Positions 33,026 to 42,445 are shown, numbered from the stretch's first letter. The stretch: 64,000 nucleotides of DNA from Alcaligenes sp. SORT26 (GCF_017377875.1 NZ_CP070975.1:310001-374000); one strand, 5' to 3'. Program-made: numbers and translations. The notes: generated by a model from the sequence alone, not told the origin.

Positions 33026-34498
33026 TTAAGCGGGCAGGGCGTTCTTGTAGATTTTGCCGTCTTTAATGATCAAGAGCAGGTTCTGGGCAGGCTGTTCCAG
33101 AAAGTCCAGGCTTTGTTCTGGCTCGCCATCTACCAGCAACAGGTCGGCCAGGGCGCCTGGACGAATCACGCCCAGTTCGCCTTCATAAGGCTGGCGCATG
33201 CCAGACAGTTGCAGCAGTCGACCATTGTCGCCCGTTGCCATTTTCAGCACTTTGAGCGGATCGTAAAAACGCGTCAGTTTGGACAGCATGCGGCCGTGGT
33301 GTTGCAGGTGCGCGGGGGTAAACAGAATGTCTGTGCCCCAGGCGGTCTGGATTTGATATTTCTCTGCCAGCTCGTAGGCGCGCACCGTTCCGATAGCCAC
33401 TTGTTGCTGCTTGGCTTTGCTGCGAGGGTCGTGCTGGACGTTGGCGTCTTCATCGGCCAGAAAGGGCTGCAAGCTCCACCACACGCCTTCGCCTGCCATC
33501 ATGCGGGCGGTTTCTTCGTCGGCAAGCTGCCCGTGCTCGATGGATTTCACGCCTGCCTTGATGGCACGCTGAATGCCACGGGCGCAGTAAACGTGCACCA
33601 TCACGTAAGTGCCCCAGTCGCTGGCGGCACCGACGGCAGCGCGCAGTTCAGCATCGCTAAATTGCAGTCCTTCCAGCGGGTCGTACAAGGACGTGACACC
33701 GCCCCCGGCCATTAGCTTGATCTGACTGGCACCCAGCATCAGTTGCTCGCGAACACGGCGCAGCACTTGGTCGGCGCCATCGGCAATGCAGGTGACGCCT
33801 GCCCGTTCGGTGTGGCTGAGTTCGCCCTCGGCACGCGGGACTTCGTAGCGCATCCGAAAGTCTGCATGGCCGCCGGTTTGCGCAATCATGGCTCCGCTGG
33901 GGTAGATGCGTGGGCCGTGCAGCAGGCCCATATCAATACCGCGTTTTAAAGAGAAGCTGGGGCCTCCGGCATCACGCACCGTGGTAAAGCCGCGCAGCAA
34001 GGTGCGCTCGGCTTCTTTGCTGGCAATTAAATGCAGATCGGCCGGGTCGGCCATCATGGCGGTCATCTGGTCGACAGCGCAAAGCAGGCTATGCCAGTGG
34101 GCGTCGATCAAGCCGGGCATCAGGACTTTGTTTTGGCAGTCCATTACGGTGGCGTCGGCTGGAATCTCGGCAACCGGCATCACGGCGGTAATGCGGCCTT
34201 GATCAATTTGGACAGCCAGGCCTTTTTTCAGCTCGGTGGTTTCGCCATCAAACAGGCGCAGATTGCTCAGAATCAGTTTGGGGGCCAATGCCAGCGGCTT
34301 TTGATCCAGGGCATTGTCGGACTGAAAGGCGGCCCCGGCTGCTGCGGTAGTGGGCGCCAGGCTGGCCGCGGCGCTTAGCCGTTTGTGGATATAGGGAATA
34401 GAAGGGTGGGCACAGACGCAGGCGGGTATACCGTGGCGGTAGGCTTGGCGTTGCTGGCGCAGGGCAGGGGACTGGCCCAGGTAAGAATGTGTCTGCAT
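33026..34498 (-). CDS. Metal-dependent amidohydrolase (imidazolonepropionase-like)
   Basis: A 490-residue TIM-barrel hydrolase. Metal and catalytic residues are present: the HxH in GLIDAHWHS, the likely carboxylated Lys in ASQIKLMAGGGVTS, His in VMVHVYCARG, His in SIEHGQL and Asp in WGTDILF. The C-terminal GALADLLLVDGEPEQSL segment closes the small beta domain. Relatives include prolidase-like and organophosphate-type hydrolases; the substrate is unknown. The first 70 or so residues before LILSNLRLFDGE are low in homology character, so the true start may lie downstream of 34498. It precedes marC by 23 bases. Confidence 0.82.
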   Translation of the reverse strand: MQTHSYLGQSPALRQQRQAYRHGIPACVCAHPSIPYIHKRLSAAASLAPTTAAAGAAFQSDNALDQKPLALAPKLILSNLRLFDGETTELKKGLAVQIDQGRITAVMPVAEIPADATVMDCQNKVLMPGLIDAHWHSLLCAVDQMTAMMADPADLHLIASKEAERTLLRGFTTVRDAGGPSFSLKRGIDMGLLHGPRIYPSGAMIAQTGGHADFRMRYEVPRAEGELSHTERAGVTCIADGADQVLRRVREQLMLGASQIKLMAGGGVTSLYDPLEGLQFSDAELRAAVGAASDWGTYVMVHVYCARGIQRAIKAGVKSIEHGQLADEETARMMAGEGVWWSLQPFLADEDANVQHDPRSKAKQQQVAIGTVRAYELAEKYQIQTAWGTDILFTPAHLQHHGRMLSKLTRFYDPLKVLKMATGDNGRLLQLSGMRQPYEGELGVIRPGALADLLLVDGEPEQSLDFLEQPAQNLLLIIKDGKIYKNALPA

Positions 34499-34725
34499 GA
34501 CGTCCTTAAAAAGTCTGGGTCAAAAAAAGGGGGATTCAGGTGACTGCCCGGCACGCCAAGCGGTGGCGCTGCGTGCCGTGTGCTTGATGCGTCAAACGCT
34601 GTCTGACAACGGCTCTTACTATAGCTGCAATAAGGCCAAGTACCTACGGCGATGTGCACAGGAATAAACCGGGGATTGCTTGAGGGCTCAGGTACAATGG
34701 CCCGCATCGATTTAGTGCTGGATTC

Positions 34726-34743
34726 AGGCCCCAAGCGGGGCCT
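34726..34743 (+). terminator. Hairpin in the leader of the YtcA–MdtNO-like operon
   Basis: AGGCCCC at 34726–34732 pairs with GGGGCCT at 34737–34743, followed by TATTG. It lies downstream of a -10-like TACAAT (34693–34698) and upstream of the first gene, so it may be an attenuator or a leader stem. Confidence 0.4.
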
Positions 34744-34776
34744 TATTGTGAACAAGAAATCGGGGAGATGCCACGC

Positions 34777-35031
34777 ATGCGTGCGCCTATAGCCTGTCTG
34801 GCAGGTTTGCCCTTATTAGGGGGCTGTTCCCTTGCGCCTTCGGTCTATATGGCGGGTTCGTATTTTCCCGCCTGGCTGGTCTGCGTGCTGGGAGCCTTGC
34901 TGCTGACTTTACTGATACGTTGGGGGCTGATTCGTGCCGGTGTGGACGATGCCCTGCCCATGCGCTTGCCTGTCTATGCCTGCCTGACGCTGGCATTGAC
35001 CTTCGCCGCACTTCTTCTTTTCTTCGAGTAA
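34777..35031 (+). CDS. YtcA-like small membrane lipoprotein
   Basis: An 84-residue protein with lipobox-like LLGGC and two further helices (about 28–48 and 62–84). It matches the YtcA family, which precedes mdtN in E. coli. The ATG at 34777 is preferred over 34768 because GGGGAG then sits at normal distance. It is followed after 7 bases by the MdtN-like adaptor gene; the order ytcA–mdtN–mdtO is conserved here. Its role is unknown, presumably in assembly or function of the pump. Confidence 0.78.
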   Translation: MRAPIACLAGLPLLGGCSLAPSVYMAGSYFPAWLVCVLGALLLTLLIRWGLIRAGVDDALPMRLPVYACLTLALTFAALLLFFE

Positions 35032-35038
35032 CTGAGCC

Positions 35039-36088
35039 ATGACACAGGCACAGAAATCCTCCCCCCGTAAAGGCGCTGCCCGCCTGCTGACTGTGGTGAT
35101 TGTTGTCGCTGCGATTGGCTTGGCCTGGTGGTACTTGCAACGCTCTGCCAATAATCCCTTGTCTGAAGATGCCGTGATTGGCGCGGATGTGGTGCACATT
35201 TCCAGTTCCCTGCCGGGGCAAATTGAGCGCATGGTGGTACGGGACGGCCAGTTCGTTAGCCGTGACGAGCTGCTCTTTACCGTGGACCCGGTGTTTTATC
35301 AGTTGCGTCTGGAACAGGCTCAGGCTGAGCTGGCCTTGGCCCAGGCCACGCTGGATATGAAGCAACGTGCGGTACGGGCAGAAGGGCATAACGCCGTTAT
35401 TGCCGATGATCAGATTACCCGTGCCAAAACCAATTTGACGATGGCTGCACAAAGCCAGCGCCGTTTGGCGAATCTGGCGGCTAAAGGCTATGTGTCCCAG
35501 CAGCAACTGGATGAAGCCAATACCTTGTTGCGCGATGCCCAAGTCACGCTGAAACAGGCGACCGAGCAATCGGGCGCTGCCCAGGCTTTGGTGGGCAATA
35601 CACAGGCTGAAGAAGCCATGGTGCAGGCGCGTCAGGCCGGTTTGGCAATGGCCCAGCGCGATCTGGAACACACCCAGGTGAAGGCACCGCACAATGGCCG
35701 TATTGTGGGTTTGCGCACCGGTTCGGGCGAGCACTTGATGCCCGGCACGTCCGTCTTTACCTTGCTGGATACCGACTCCTGGTATGTCACGGGCATGTAT
35801 CGTGAAACCGATCTGAAAGACATCAAGCCAGGGACATGCGCCACGGTTTATGTTTTGTCGGACCCGTCCCGCAAGCTCTCGGGCAAGGTGGAGGAAATTG
35901 GTTGGGGCGTCAGCAGCCAGGAGCAGATCAATCTGCCCCGCAGCTTGCCGTATATCCAGAAGTCTCTGAACTGGGTTCGGGTCGCACAACGCTTCCCGGT
36001 GCGTATCCGTGTGGATGCGCCGCCCGAGGACTTGATGCGCATGGGTGCATCGGCTACCACCATTATTCACCGCGATGGCAACTGCTAA
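35039..36088 (+). CDS. MdtN-like HlyD-family periplasmic adaptor
   Basis: A 349-residue membrane-fusion protein. One N-terminal helix (about 14–34) anchors it. Biotinyl-lipoyl-like halves (VHISSSLPGQIERMVVRDGQFV and QVKAPHNGRIVGLRTGSGEHL) flank a helical coiled coil of about 120 residues (QAQAELALAQATLDM…). The beta-barrel part follows (SWYVTGMYRETDLKDIKPG). Such proteins bridge an inner-membrane transporter to an outer-membrane channel. It lies between YtcA- and FUSC-type genes and overlaps the latter, as in mdtNO. Likely substrates are aromatic or dye-like compounds, by analogy only. Confidence 0.87.
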   Translation: MTQAQKSSPRKGAARLLTVVIVVAAIGLAWWYLQRSANNPLSEDAVIGADVVHISSSLPGQIERMVVRDGQFVSRDELLFTVDPVFYQLRLEQAQAELALAQATLDMKQRAVRAEGHNAVIADDQITRAKTNLTMAAQSQRRLANLAAKGYVSQQQLDEANTLLRDAQVTLKQATEQSGAAQALVGNTQAEEAMVQARQAGLAMAQRDLEHTQVKAPHNGRIVGLRTGSGEHLMPGTSVFTLLDTDSWYVTGMYRETDLKDIKPGTCATVYVLSDPSRKLSGKVEEIGWGVSSQEQINLPRSLPYIQKSLNWVRVAQRFPVRIRVDAPPEDLMRMGASATTIIHRDGNC

Positions 36089-37826
36089 GGCCGGCTTGTC
36101 GGGCTTGGCGCGGCTGGTCTGGCAAGACTTGCAGCCCACTCCCGGTCGTCTGGCGCAAAGCTGGCGTGTTGCTGCGCTGTGCGCCTTGATGGTCTTGCTG
36201 GCCATGAACTACGGTATTCCCGAATCCGCCGTCAGCTGTTTTGTGATCTTCTTTGTGATGAAGTCCGACGCGGGTGAAAGCTCGGTGCTGGCATTGGCCT
36301 TGGTCGTGTTGGTCTCGATCGTGGTGCTGTTGATGGTGCCACTGATTCAGGTCACGATTCAGTACCCGGCCTGGCGTTTGCTGGCCATGGTGCTTACTTC
36401 TTTTGTGCTGCTGTTTTTAGGGGTGGCCAGCAAGCTGGGGCCGTTGGGCGGCATTATTGCTTTGGTCATCGCCTTCGTGCTGACCTTGCTGGGCTATGTG
36501 CCCTTTGGTGAAATCGCCACCCGTGCGGTGCTTTATGCCTGGCTGATGACCTGCGCTCCCATGGGTCTGGTGCTGATCTTCAACCTTTGTTTTGGCCTGT
36601 ATCCACACAAGGTTTTGCGCCGTGAACTGGCGGCGCGGTTGCGTCTGGCGGCTCAGGGTTTGATGGGGCAGGCCGATACTCAGGACTTGTGGGATGAGCT
36701 GGCTTTAGGCGTAAGTGCACAGCAAAAGCGCTTGGGCTGGATACGGTTATTTCATTTATTGCCCGCACAAAGTCAGGCCGAGCTGGATCAAGCGATTTTG
36801 AATAGCTATCGCGTCCTGCTAGCAGTAGCGGTTTTGCGCGATCAGCATCTGGATAATGAACAGGCTGCGGCCTTTGCGCAGCGATGCGAACACAGCGCAC
36901 AGGCTATCGAACAAGGTCGCTTGCCGACAATGGATGATCTGCCCGAACTGCCACCTTCCAGCTCCTTGGCCGTGCAGGATTTGCGCGATGCTTTGCTGGC
37001 TTTGTCGGGCGCGGTGTCCATAGGCAAGGCGGACCCGGAGCATGGTTCCTTCATGGTGCCTGATGCCTGGCGCAACCCTGTTTATCAACACCATGCCTTG
37101 AAGGCCACAGCGGCCGCGGTGCTGTGCTACTTGATCTACAGCGCAGCCGATTGGCAAGGCATTCATACCGCCATGATTACCTGCTATGTTGCCGCCCTGG
37201 GCTCGACCGGGGAGACAGTACACAAGCTGGCCTTGCGGATTGTGGGTTGTTTGCTGGGGGCAGCGCTAGGCTTTATCACCATCCTGTTCGTGATGCCTCA
37301 TTTGCTGGATATTGGTGGTTTGATGGCCGTGGTGTTCCTGGTGTCCTTGCTAGGTGCCTGGGTGTTTTATGGCCCCGAGCGTATCTCTTACGCTGGTATT
37401 CAAATTGCCTTTGCCTTTTATCTGGTGACCTTGCAGGGCTTCGGCCCCAGCTTTGATCTGGACTCGGCCCGCGATCGCGTGCTGGGTATCTTGCTGGGCA
37501 ATGCCGTCATGTATGTGATGTTTACCCAAGTTTGGCCAGTTAGTATTGCGGGCTCGGTGCGTCAGCGTTTGAGCAAGGCTTCAGAAAGCCTGATGGGCCT
37601 GGGTGCCTTGTGGCAGGAGCGTCCGGCCCAAGCCGTGCAACAGTCGGCCAGCGTGGCGCAGGAGTTGTCGGCGGCCAAATATGGTTTGGCCCTGATGCAT
37701 CTGGAACCAGAGCGGCTGCGCCCTGATGATGAGCAGACCCAGGCCATGCAAACCCAGTGGAACGCATTGCGCCAGCAATTCATTGCTCAGGCCTACCGGC
37801 CTGCCTCCAGCCACAAAAGCGATTGA
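36075..37826 (+). CDS. FUSC-family inner-membrane transporter (MdtO-like)
   Basis: A 583-residue membrane protein with two clusters of about six helices (about 30–165 and 350–480), each followed by a cytoplasmic domain, the layout of FUSC/AaeB/MdtO exporters. The ATG at 36075 overlaps the adaptor gene by 14 bases and starts MATAKAGLSGL. A frame from 36045 is possible. It is the energised or channel-forming partner of the MdtN-like adaptor. The expected third gene, an MdtP-type outer-membrane channel, is not downstream. Confidence 0.85.
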   Translation: MATAKAGLSGLARLVWQDLQPTPGRLAQSWRVAALCALMVLLAMNYGIPESAVSCFVIFFVMKSDAGESSVLALALVVLVSIVVLLMVPLIQVTIQYPAWRLLAMVLTSFVLLFLGVASKLGPLGGIIALVIAFVLTLLGYVPFGEIATRAVLYAWLMTCAPMGLVLIFNLCFGLYPHKVLRRELAARLRLAAQGLMGQADTQDLWDELALGVSAQQKRLGWIRLFHLLPAQSQAELDQAILNSYRVLLAVAVLRDQHLDNEQAAAFAQRCEHSAQAIEQGRLPTMDDLPELPPSSSLAVQDLRDALLALSGAVSIGKADPEHGSFMVPDAWRNPVYQHHALKATAAAVLCYLIYSAADWQGIHTAMITCYVAALGSTGETVHKLALRIVGCLLGAALGFITILFVMPHLLDIGGLMAVVFLVSLLGAWVFYGPERISYAGIQIAFAFYLVTLQGFGPSFDLDSARDRVLGILLGNAVMYVMFTQVWPVSIAGSVRQRLSKASESLMGLGALWQERPAQAVQQSASVAQELSAAKYGLALMHLEPERLRPDDEQTQAMQTQWNALRQQFIAQAYRPASSHKSD

Positions 37827-38143
37827 TAACCCTCATTACCCAGAGGTGATTTTCCCGGCTTTGACGGCTCGTAGAATGGGCCTCATTTCCCACTATTGGG
37901 ATCAAAAGAAGCGCCGCAAAGGCCTCGGTTCGGTCGGAGACACCCCCGTATACCTTCTTCTTGCTGCTTATGCCTGCCATGTCTTGTGGGCAGGGAAAGG
38001 CACGTCTTTGCCCAGCGCAAACTTTTGATTCAGCGTGTGAGAGATCGCTTGCCCCTTGTGGGGCCGGACCTGTCCATTACTGATTCCTGATGACGGCAAC
38101 GCACCGTTTCAGACATCACAATACTGATAAAGGAGCATGAAGT
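37827..38143. other. Intergenic region upstream of the purine permease
   Basis: About 317 bases without a supported gene. Short frames here (37896, 38030) lack ribosome sites and homology character. A small hairpin CCCC-TTGT-GGGG is near 38052–38063, within the leader of the NCS2 permease. I did not recognise a known purine or xanthine riboswitch consensus. Confidence 0.5.
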
Positions 38144-39523
38144 ATGGCTGAGCAAGAATCCGCATTGCGGCCAGGGCAGGAGGCCCTGGTCCCTCCGGTT
38201 GCTGGCGGCTGGTTGCAACGACATTTTGCCTATACGGAGCGCGGCAGCTCTCTGCGTCAGGAGGTTCTGGCCGGGCTAACGACGTTTCTGGCCATGGTGT
38301 ATTCCGTCTTTGTGGTGCCGTCCATGTTGGGCAAGGCGGGCTTTGATACTTCGTCGGTCTTTGTGGCCGTGTGTCTGACTAGCGCCTTTGGCTCTTTGTT
38401 GATGGGGCTGTGGGCGAATCTGCCCATTGCGGTGGGCTGTGCCTTGTCCTTGACCGCCTTTTTGGCCTTTGACCTGGTGCTGGGGCAGAAATTAAGCCCG
38501 GCCGTTGCCCTGGGTGCCGTGTTCCTGATGGGCCTGATCTTTACCCTGATTTCCGCCACCGGGATTCGTACCTGGATTTTGCGCAATCTGCCCTTGGGCA
38601 TCGCGCATGGCACAGGCATCGGGATTGGCCTGTTCTTGCTGATGATTGCGTCCAACGAAGTGGGCCTGGTCACTCGCAATACCGGTGCTGGTCTGCCGGT
38701 TGCGCTGGGTGATGTCACCTCCATGCCGGTGTGGCTGAGTGTGCTGGGTCTGGCAGCGATCTTTGGCTTGGAGCGCCGTCGTGTCACGGGCGGTATCTTG
38801 CTGGTGATTCTGGGGCTGTCGGCGGTGGGTCTGATTTTTGATCCCAAGGTGCGCTTTACTGGCTTGTTTGCCATGCCTAGCTTGCTGGGCGAGAACTCCT
38901 TGATCGGGGCAATGGATATAGGCGGGGCGCTGAATGCCGTTGTCTTGCCCAGTGTGCTGGCTTTGGTGATGACGGCGGTGTTTGATGCCACTGGCACCAT
39001 TCGTGCGGTGGCGGGCAATGCCGGGCAGTTGGACAAGGATGGCCAGATCATCAACGGCAGCCGGGCCCTGACAACGGACTCGCTCAGCTCTTTGGTATCC
39101 GCTAGCTTGGGCGCGTCGCCTGCAGCCGCCTACATTGAATCCGCAGCCGGAACAGCAGCCGGGGGCCGTACCGGTCTGACCGCCGTGGTGGTTGGCCTGG
39201 GCTTCCTGATGCTGATCTTCCTGTCGCCTTTGGCCGGTCTGGTGCCTTCCTACGCGACAGCTCCTGCCTTGATGTACGTGGGCTTGCTGATGCTGGGTGG
39301 TGTGCGTCATCTGAATACCGAAGATACGGTCGACACCATGTCCGGTCTGGTCTGCGCTGTGTTCATCGTGCTGACCGTCAATATCGTGACGGGCATCATG
39401 CTGGGCTTCTGCACGCTGGTACTGGGCCGTTTGTTCTCTGGTGAGCTGCGTCGCCTGAATGTAGGCACGGTTCTGATTGCCCTGGCCCTGGCCGTTTTCT
39501 ACCTGGGTGGTTGGGCTTTGTAA
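38144..39523 (+). CDS. NCS2-family purine permease (AzgA type)
   Basis: A 459-residue permease with about 13 helices. The N-terminal [25 protein letters not shown] and the substrate-site region [16 protein letters not shown], followed by [30 protein letters not shown], are typical of AzgA-like adenine/guanine/hypoxanthine transporters. Glu in YIESAAG is the key substrate-binding residue of the family. The ATG has AAGGAGC upstream. It acts in proton-coupled purine uptake; the exact base is not predictable. It is followed 69 bases later by a HAD phosphatase gene. Confidence 0.9.
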   Translation: MAEQESALRPGQEALVPPVAGGWLQRHFAYTERGSSLRQEVLAGLTTFLAMVYSVFVVPSMLGKAGFDTSSVFVAVCLTSAFGSLLMGLWANLPIAVGCALSLTAFLAFDLVLGQKLSPAVALGAVFLMGLIFTLISATGIRTWILRNLPLGIAHGTGIGIGLFLLMIASNEVGLVTRNTGAGLPVALGDVTSMPVWLSVLGLAAIFGLERRRVTGGILLVILGLSAVGLIFDPKVRFTGLFAMPSLLGENSLIGAMDIGGALNAVVLPSVLALVMTAVFDATGTIRAVAGNAGQLDKDGQIINGSRALTTDSLSSLVSASLGASPAAAYIESAAGTAAGGRTGLTAVVVGLGFLMLIFLSPLAGLVPSYATAPALMYVGLLMLGGVRHLNTEDTVDTMSGLVCAVFIVLTVNIVTGIMLGFCTLVLGRLFSGELRRLNVGTVLIALALAVFYLGGWAL

Positions 39524-39592
39524 AGCCGGACTTTGGAAGGGCTGGTGTTCCCCTTTACACTAGCCCTTTTTCTAAAACCGAAAGGGGCGCGT

Positions 39593-40204
39593 GTGCTGGT
39601 CGCATTTGATTTTGATGGCACGATTACAGACCGGGATAGCTTGCAGGACTTTATACGTCGCATGCGAGGCTGGCCGGTCTGTATTCGTGCCTATTTAGCG
39701 TGTGTGCCTCGTGTTTTGTATTGGGACCGTGGGCCGCAGCGTCGTCAGGCGATCAAGCATCGTTTTTTGCGTAGTGCTTTAGGTGGCTTGAGTCGTGCTC
39801 AGGTTCAGGCTTTGGCTGATCGCTATGTGCAGGATTACGTGCCGCAGATTGTGCGCCCGGACATGATGGAGCGAGTTCGCGCACATCGAGAGCGGGGCGA
39901 TACGGTGGTGCTGGTCAGCGCCTCGCCATCTATCTATTTGCAACCCTGGGCCAAGGCTCAGGGCATGGTGCAGGTGCTGGCAACAGAGCTGGCCTTTGAT
40001 GAGCAAAAAGGCTGTGTAGGGATGGCCAGTGCCAATTGCTGGGGGCAGGAGAAAGTGAATCGTCTTCAGGCCTGGCTGGGGGATAAACCCGTCGCACTGG
40101 ATATGGCGTATGGCGATAGCCCTGGTGATGCGCAGATGTTGGCGCATACGCGCCAGCCCTGGTTGCGGGGACGTGATGCCGCATTGCCGGAACTGGAAGC
40201 CTAG
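39593..40204 (+). CDS. HAD-family phosphatase (subfamily IB)
   Basis: A 203-residue cytoplasmic phosphatase. Motif I DFDGTIT has the nucleophile Asp6 and acid/base Asp8, motif II is VLVSASPSIYL, and motif IV is MAYGDSPGDAQML. The cap (about 15–80) has helical character with many Arg. It resembles phosphoserine-phosphatase-like IB enzymes. I chose GTG 39593, which has AAAGGGG just upstream and starts VLVAFDFDG; a TTG at 39533 would add 20 residues of doubtful value. The substrate is unknown. Confidence 0.85.
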   Translation: MLVAFDFDGTITDRDSLQDFIRRMRGWPVCIRAYLACVPRVLYWDRGPQRRQAIKHRFLRSALGGLSRAQVQALADRYVQDYVPQIVRPDMMERVRAHRERGDTVVLVSASPSIYLQPWAKAQGMVQVLATELAFDEQKGCVGMASANCWGQEKVNRLQAWLGDKPVALDMAYGDSPGDAQMLAHTRQPWLRGRDAALPELEA

Positions 40205-40297
40205 TACGCGATTTTACGGCGTGCCCCGTTCAGCTTGAGTATCAGACTCAGGAGCCTGGGAGCAGGTCTAAAGCCGATAGTCAGAGATGCAAATAGC

Positions 40298-40338
40298 AAA
40301 ATGCCCGAGCAGAATCAGCTTCTGGTCGGGCATTTTTT
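40298..40338. terminator. Bidirectional terminator between HAD and HdeD genes
   Basis: ATGCCCGA at 40301–40308 pairs with TCGGGCAT at 40326–40333, with A residues before and seven T after, so it can serve both converging genes. Confidence 0.85.
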
Positions 40339-40406
40339 TGGAGTCATTGTTAATGACTCAGCAAGCAGAGATCAAACCAGGCAGGGGTTTGATCCTTGCC
40401 TAAGGT

Positions 40407-40976
40407 TTAGTTCTGATTGCGCTTGATCGCCATGCCAATCAGCAAGCTGGCCCAGCCTTGGGTCAGCAGATCAATGCCCAGAATCAGGCCCAGAATCCAC
40501 ACGCTATTGCCAGGCCAGCCAGCGGCAATAATCAAACCGGCTGCCAGGGTAATCAGGCCGGAAAAAGCGATCCAGCCGCCACCTGCCTGGGCCCGGTTCT
40601 GGAACCAGATCCAGAGTCGGAAGGCACCGGAAGCAATCAGGAATGCGCCAAAAACCAAGGTCAGTACGGTGGCGCCTACCAAGGGGTTGCTAATGGCAAT
40701 CAGACCGGCGACCAGATACAAGACACCGCTCAGGCTCCAGAACAGAAAGCCGCGCCAGCCTTTGGCACTCCAGGCATGTGCCAGATGCAGCACACCGCCT
40801 ATGCTCATCAAGATACCGACGTACACCACGCTGGCAACCGTGGCACCAACGACATAAGCCAAAGCAATCAGACCCAAAATGATCAGGCCTATGCCCAAAC
40901 CAATAAACCATCCTGGTTTCAAGGGCAGTTGGCGTAGCAACTCAGAGCGATTGTTGTCATGTGGACTTAAGGCCAT
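40407..40976 (-). CDS. HdeD-family membrane protein
   Basis: A 189-residue inner-membrane protein with six helices built from repeated DUF308 units (LIILGLIALAYVVGATVASVVYVGILMSIGG, then GLIAISNPLVGATVLTLVFGAFLIASGAFRLW). This is the HdeD family, linked in E. coli to acid resistance at high cell density; the molecular role is unknown. It is a single gene, convergent with the HAD phosphatase. The upstream region holds the triloop hairpin series at 41097–41203. Confidence 0.88.
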   Translation of the reverse strand: MALSPHDNNRSELLRQLPLKPGWFIGLGIGLIILGLIALAYVVGATVASVVYVGILMSIGGVLHLAHAWSAKGWRGFLFWSLSGVLYLVAGLIAISNPLVGATVLTLVFGAFLIASGAFRLWIWFQNRAQAGGGWIAFSGLITLAAGLIIAAGWPGNSVWILGLILGIDLLTQGWASLLIGMAIKRNQN

Positions 40977-41096
40977 CTATGTACTCCTTGCAAGGTTAAA
41001 CCGACGCTACGGTCTTAACTGTACTCCAGACCCGTGCAAGGGCCTAGTGATACGCAGGGGCAATGATGCTTTTTTCGGGTGGTCCAGAAACGCGAA

Positions 41097-41203
41097 GGCC
41101 CTACCGTTGCGGTAGGGCCCATGGCCGCTCTGGCGGCGATGAACTGCCATGATGGCAGTTTGGGAAAGCTGCGTTTCAGACAGCTTACTGACACTATGTC
41201 AGT
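41097..41203. repeat. Series of three perfect triloop hairpins
   Basis: Three successive perfect stems each close on three bases: GGCCCTACCG-TTG-CGGTAGGGCC (41097–41119), AACTGCCA-TGA-TGGCAGTT (41142–41160), ACTGACA-CTA-TGTCAGT (41187–41203). They lie in the 350-base gap (40977–41327) between the HdeD start and the copper chaperone stop, which holds no gene. They may end transcription of the copper operon or form a small structured RNA; the three stems are unrelated in sequence. Confidence 0.6.
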
Positions 41204-41327
41204 GGTTTCACTGTACGTTAGCTAATCAAAATCAGCCAATTATGGAAAACCCGCAAACCTGAAACAAACCCCTTCAAACCCCTTCAAACCGAGTACCTCT
41301 GCGGTTCTCCGGGGTGGGGCTGTTCTT

Positions 41328-41807
41328 TTAATGGCCGTGAGTGCCCTGATGGCCTTGGGCCGCCTTGGTATTCAAGGCACGCACTGGTGCGTTGACTTTC
41401 AGGGCTTCTTTCTGGCCTGCTGCGTTCTGGATTTCCAGGGTGATCTCTACCGAGCTGCCTGCTTCAACCTGCTTGTCCAGGCCCAGCAACATGATGTGAT
41501 AGCCACCGGGTTTCAGTTCCACCGCCTTGCCAGCAGGCAGTTCGATCTGCTGGACCTGGCGCATGCGCATGACGTCATTTTCCATGGCCATTTCGTGCAC
41601 TTCGACTTGCTTGGTCAAGGGGCTGCTGGCACCCAGCAATTGGGCGTTTTCACTGGATTGCAGCACCATGAAGGCGCCGGTAGCCTGTTGGCCGGGGACC
41701 GTGGCGCGAACCCAGGGTTCTGTTACGGTGACTTCGGCCTGGGCCAGGGTGGGCAGGCTCAACAAAGCGGCCAGGGAAAAAAGCGAGCTAGCAATAGTAC
41801 GTTTCAT
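41328..41807 (-). CDS. PCu(A)C periplasmic copper chaperone
   Basis: A 159-residue periplasmic protein. A signal peptide ends near AQA–EV. The Cu(I)-binding pattern H-x-M…M…H-x-M is complete: His71 and Met73 (EVHEMAM), Met80/Met82, then His104 and Met106 (YHIML). The His-rich end (HQGTHGH) may add a binding site. It delivers Cu(I) to the CuA or CuB centres of oxidases together with SCO proteins. The ATG at 41807 begins MKRTIASSLF. The SCO gene ends just upstream (41828) and a DUF2946 gene is further up, giving a copper-handling set. Confidence 0.92.
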   Translation of the reverse strand: MKRTIASSLFSLAALLSLPTLAQAEVTVTEPWVRATVPGQQATGAFMVLQSSENAQLLGASSPLTKQVEVHEMAMENDVMRMRQVQQIELPAGKAVELKPGGYHIMLLGLDKQVEAGSSVEITLEIQNAAGQKEALKVNAPVRALNTKAAQGHQGTHGH

Positions 41808-41827
41808 GTCGGTAATCCTGTTGGGGT

Positions 41828-42445
41828 TCACTTGCTCAAAGCCAGTACTTGGCGGATATCAGCCACGGCTTCTTCAGCCGTTTGCGTGTGACGCAGGGCG
41901 ATCTGCAACTTGCCTTGTGCGTCGTACACATAGGTCAAGGCGCTGTGGTCCATGGTGTAGCTGGAGCCGGTTGGAACCTTTTGGTAGAAGACTTTGAAGT
42001 CGCTGGCGGTTTTGGCCAGCTCTTCTTCGGTAGGGCGCAGGGCCACAAAATTCGGGTCAAAGGCCTGCATATAGGCACGCAGCAGTTCCGGTGTGTCGCG
42101 CTCCGGGTCAATAGAGATAAACAGGACTTGGAGCTTGTCGCCGTCCTCGCCCAACTGCTCCTTGATGTCGACAGCACGGGTCAGGGCGGTCGGGCAGACG
42201 TCGGGGCATTGGGTAAAACCAAAGAAGATCAGCACGATCTTGCCGCGGTAGTCGGCCATGGTGCGACGCTGGCCTTCGGTATCCAGCAAGCTGAAATCCT
42301 TGGCAAAGTCGGCGCTGCTCATGTCCACGCCTTCCAGGTTACGGAAGGCAGGCTGCTTGGGGGCCTTGTCGCCGCAGGCGCTCAGGACCAAAGGAGTCGC
42401 CAGCAGGGCAAGCAAGAGCTGGCGGCGTGAGAAGGAGGCGTTCAT
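41828..42445 (-). CDS. SCO1/SenC-family copper-dependent assembly protein
   Basis: A 205-residue thioredoxin-fold lipoprotein (lipobox LSAC, Cys24). The copper site CPDVCP (Cys80, Cys84) sits in FFGFTQCPDVCPTAL, with the third ligand His in SYTMDHSALTYVYD near residue 165. Family members load copper into or reduce the CuA site of cytochrome oxidase. It is followed by the PCu(A)C gene. The window's own CcoNO oxidase has no CuA, so these proteins probably also serve another oxidase elsewhere. Confidence 0.92.
   Translation of the reverse strand: MNASFSRRQLLLALLATPLVLSACGDKAPKQPAFRNLEGVDMSSADFAKDFSLLDTEGQRRTMADYRGKIVLIFFGFTQCPDVCPTALTRAVDIKEQLGEDGDKLQVLFISIDPERDTPELLRAYMQAFDPNFVALRPTEEELAKTASDFKVFYQKVPTGSSYTMDHSALTYVYDAQGKLQIALRHTQTAEEAVADIRQVLALSK

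Noticed and set aside
34787-36205. Open frame of 472 codons on the minus strand
   Set aside because: Antisense to the YtcA and MdtN-like genes, which form a conserved order.
37827-38143. Purine or xanthine riboswitch upstream of the NCS2 permease
   Set aside because: The context is right, but I could not match a known consensus; only a short CCCC/GGGG hairpin is visible. A covariance-model scan would decide.
40235-40426. 63-codon plus-strand frame after the HAD gene
   Set aside because: It runs through the bidirectional terminator and into the HdeD gene end.
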